Shown piece by piece: positions 6,172 through 6,223 of a stretch of 6,223 nt of DNA. Source of the stretch: CAZTDD01 sp964612675. Its GTDB lineage: Bacteria > Hinthialibacterota > Hinthialibacteria > Hinthialibacterales > JAKPRU01. A program made the position numbers and the translations under genes. The first letter of the stretch is position 1, and each line of letters begins with the position of its first letter. The stretch is from assembly GCA_964612675.1 (NCBI GenBank), contig CAZTDD010000212.1, positions 1 through 6,223 on the forward strand. The letters run 5' to 3'. Under the pieces are notes generated by a model. That model had not been told where the DNA came from. It was given only the letters and a program-made list of their open reading frames with translations, and made no database searches.

Positions 6172-6223
6172 AGCCGGCGAAGGGACTCGAACCCATGGCC
6201 TGCGGTTTACGAAACCGCTGCTC
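6172..6223 (-). tRNA. tRNA-Thr (anticodon CGU), 5' part outside the window
   Basis: The minus strand gives a clean tRNA 3' portion from about position 22 to the discriminator. The anticodon stem GCGGT / ACCGC encloses loop TTCGTAA with T33 and anticodon CGT (6209-6211), which reads ACG for Thr. The variable loop is AGGCC; the T arm has TTCGAGT with the G53-C61 pair; the 3' acceptor half is CGCCGGC, followed by discriminator T. CCA is not encoded (the next bases are CTT), so it must be added by enzyme. The T stem has a U-U mismatch at 50-64. The first 21 or so bases (5' acceptor strand and most of the D arm) lie beyond the right edge. Confidence 0.9.

Noticed and set aside
5966..6178. GAGCCGGC at 5966-5973 and 6171-6178 as attachment-site direct repeats
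   Set aside because: Only eight GC-rich bases match and the shared sequence does not extend into the tRNA T arm, so chance is likely.

Overview
The window is almost entirely one very long gene with two partial neighbours. It holds (a) the last 25 codons of an upstream + strand gene, (b) about 320 bp of repeat-rich intergenic DNA, (c) one complete + strand gene of 1,855 codons (400-5967), (d) about 200 bp of intergenic DNA with inverted repeats, and (e) the 3' two-thirds of a minus-strand tRNA-Thr(CGU) that runs off the right edge. No mobile-element gene, CRISPR array or second complete gene is visible.

The central gene encodes a secreted multidomain protein. In order: signal peptide, two copies of one beta-rich domain, an Ig-like domain, a carboxypeptidase-regulatory-like domain, a carbohydrate-binding-like jelly-roll, a gingipain/peptidase C25-like domain with its associated module and Ig-like domain, and two more jelly-roll-like domains. 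Most of the N-terminal modules are separated by Thr/Pro linkers. The two most notable points are both in the C25 part. The position expected to hold the nucleophilic Cys is Ser1087, and the C25 domain (residues 785-1207) contains no Cys. Just after it, a roughly 105-117 bp nested palindromic repeat lies inside the reading frame and is translated as a Pro/Gly/Ser-rich segment.

Organism: moderately GC-rich bacterial DNA. Thr-Pro-rich linkers, large modular secreted proteins, C25-like domains and small dispersed palindromes are familiar from free-living uncultivated lineages such as Sumerlaeota (BRC1), Hydrogenedentota, Planctomycetota and Chloroflexota. This is an impression from style, not a phylogenetic result. 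A linear contig from such a genome fits best.

Working model (inference): the big gene is transcribed on its own, because it has about 320 bp of non-coding DNA before it and a converging tRNA after it. Its product is exported by Sec and binds an extracellular polymer or surface through several beta-sandwich modules. The C25-like core is either a pseudoenzyme or a protease with an unusual Ser nucleophile. The upstream fragment resembles the C-terminus of an FGE-sulfatase/C-type-lectin-fold protein and is functionally unconnected as far as can be seen.
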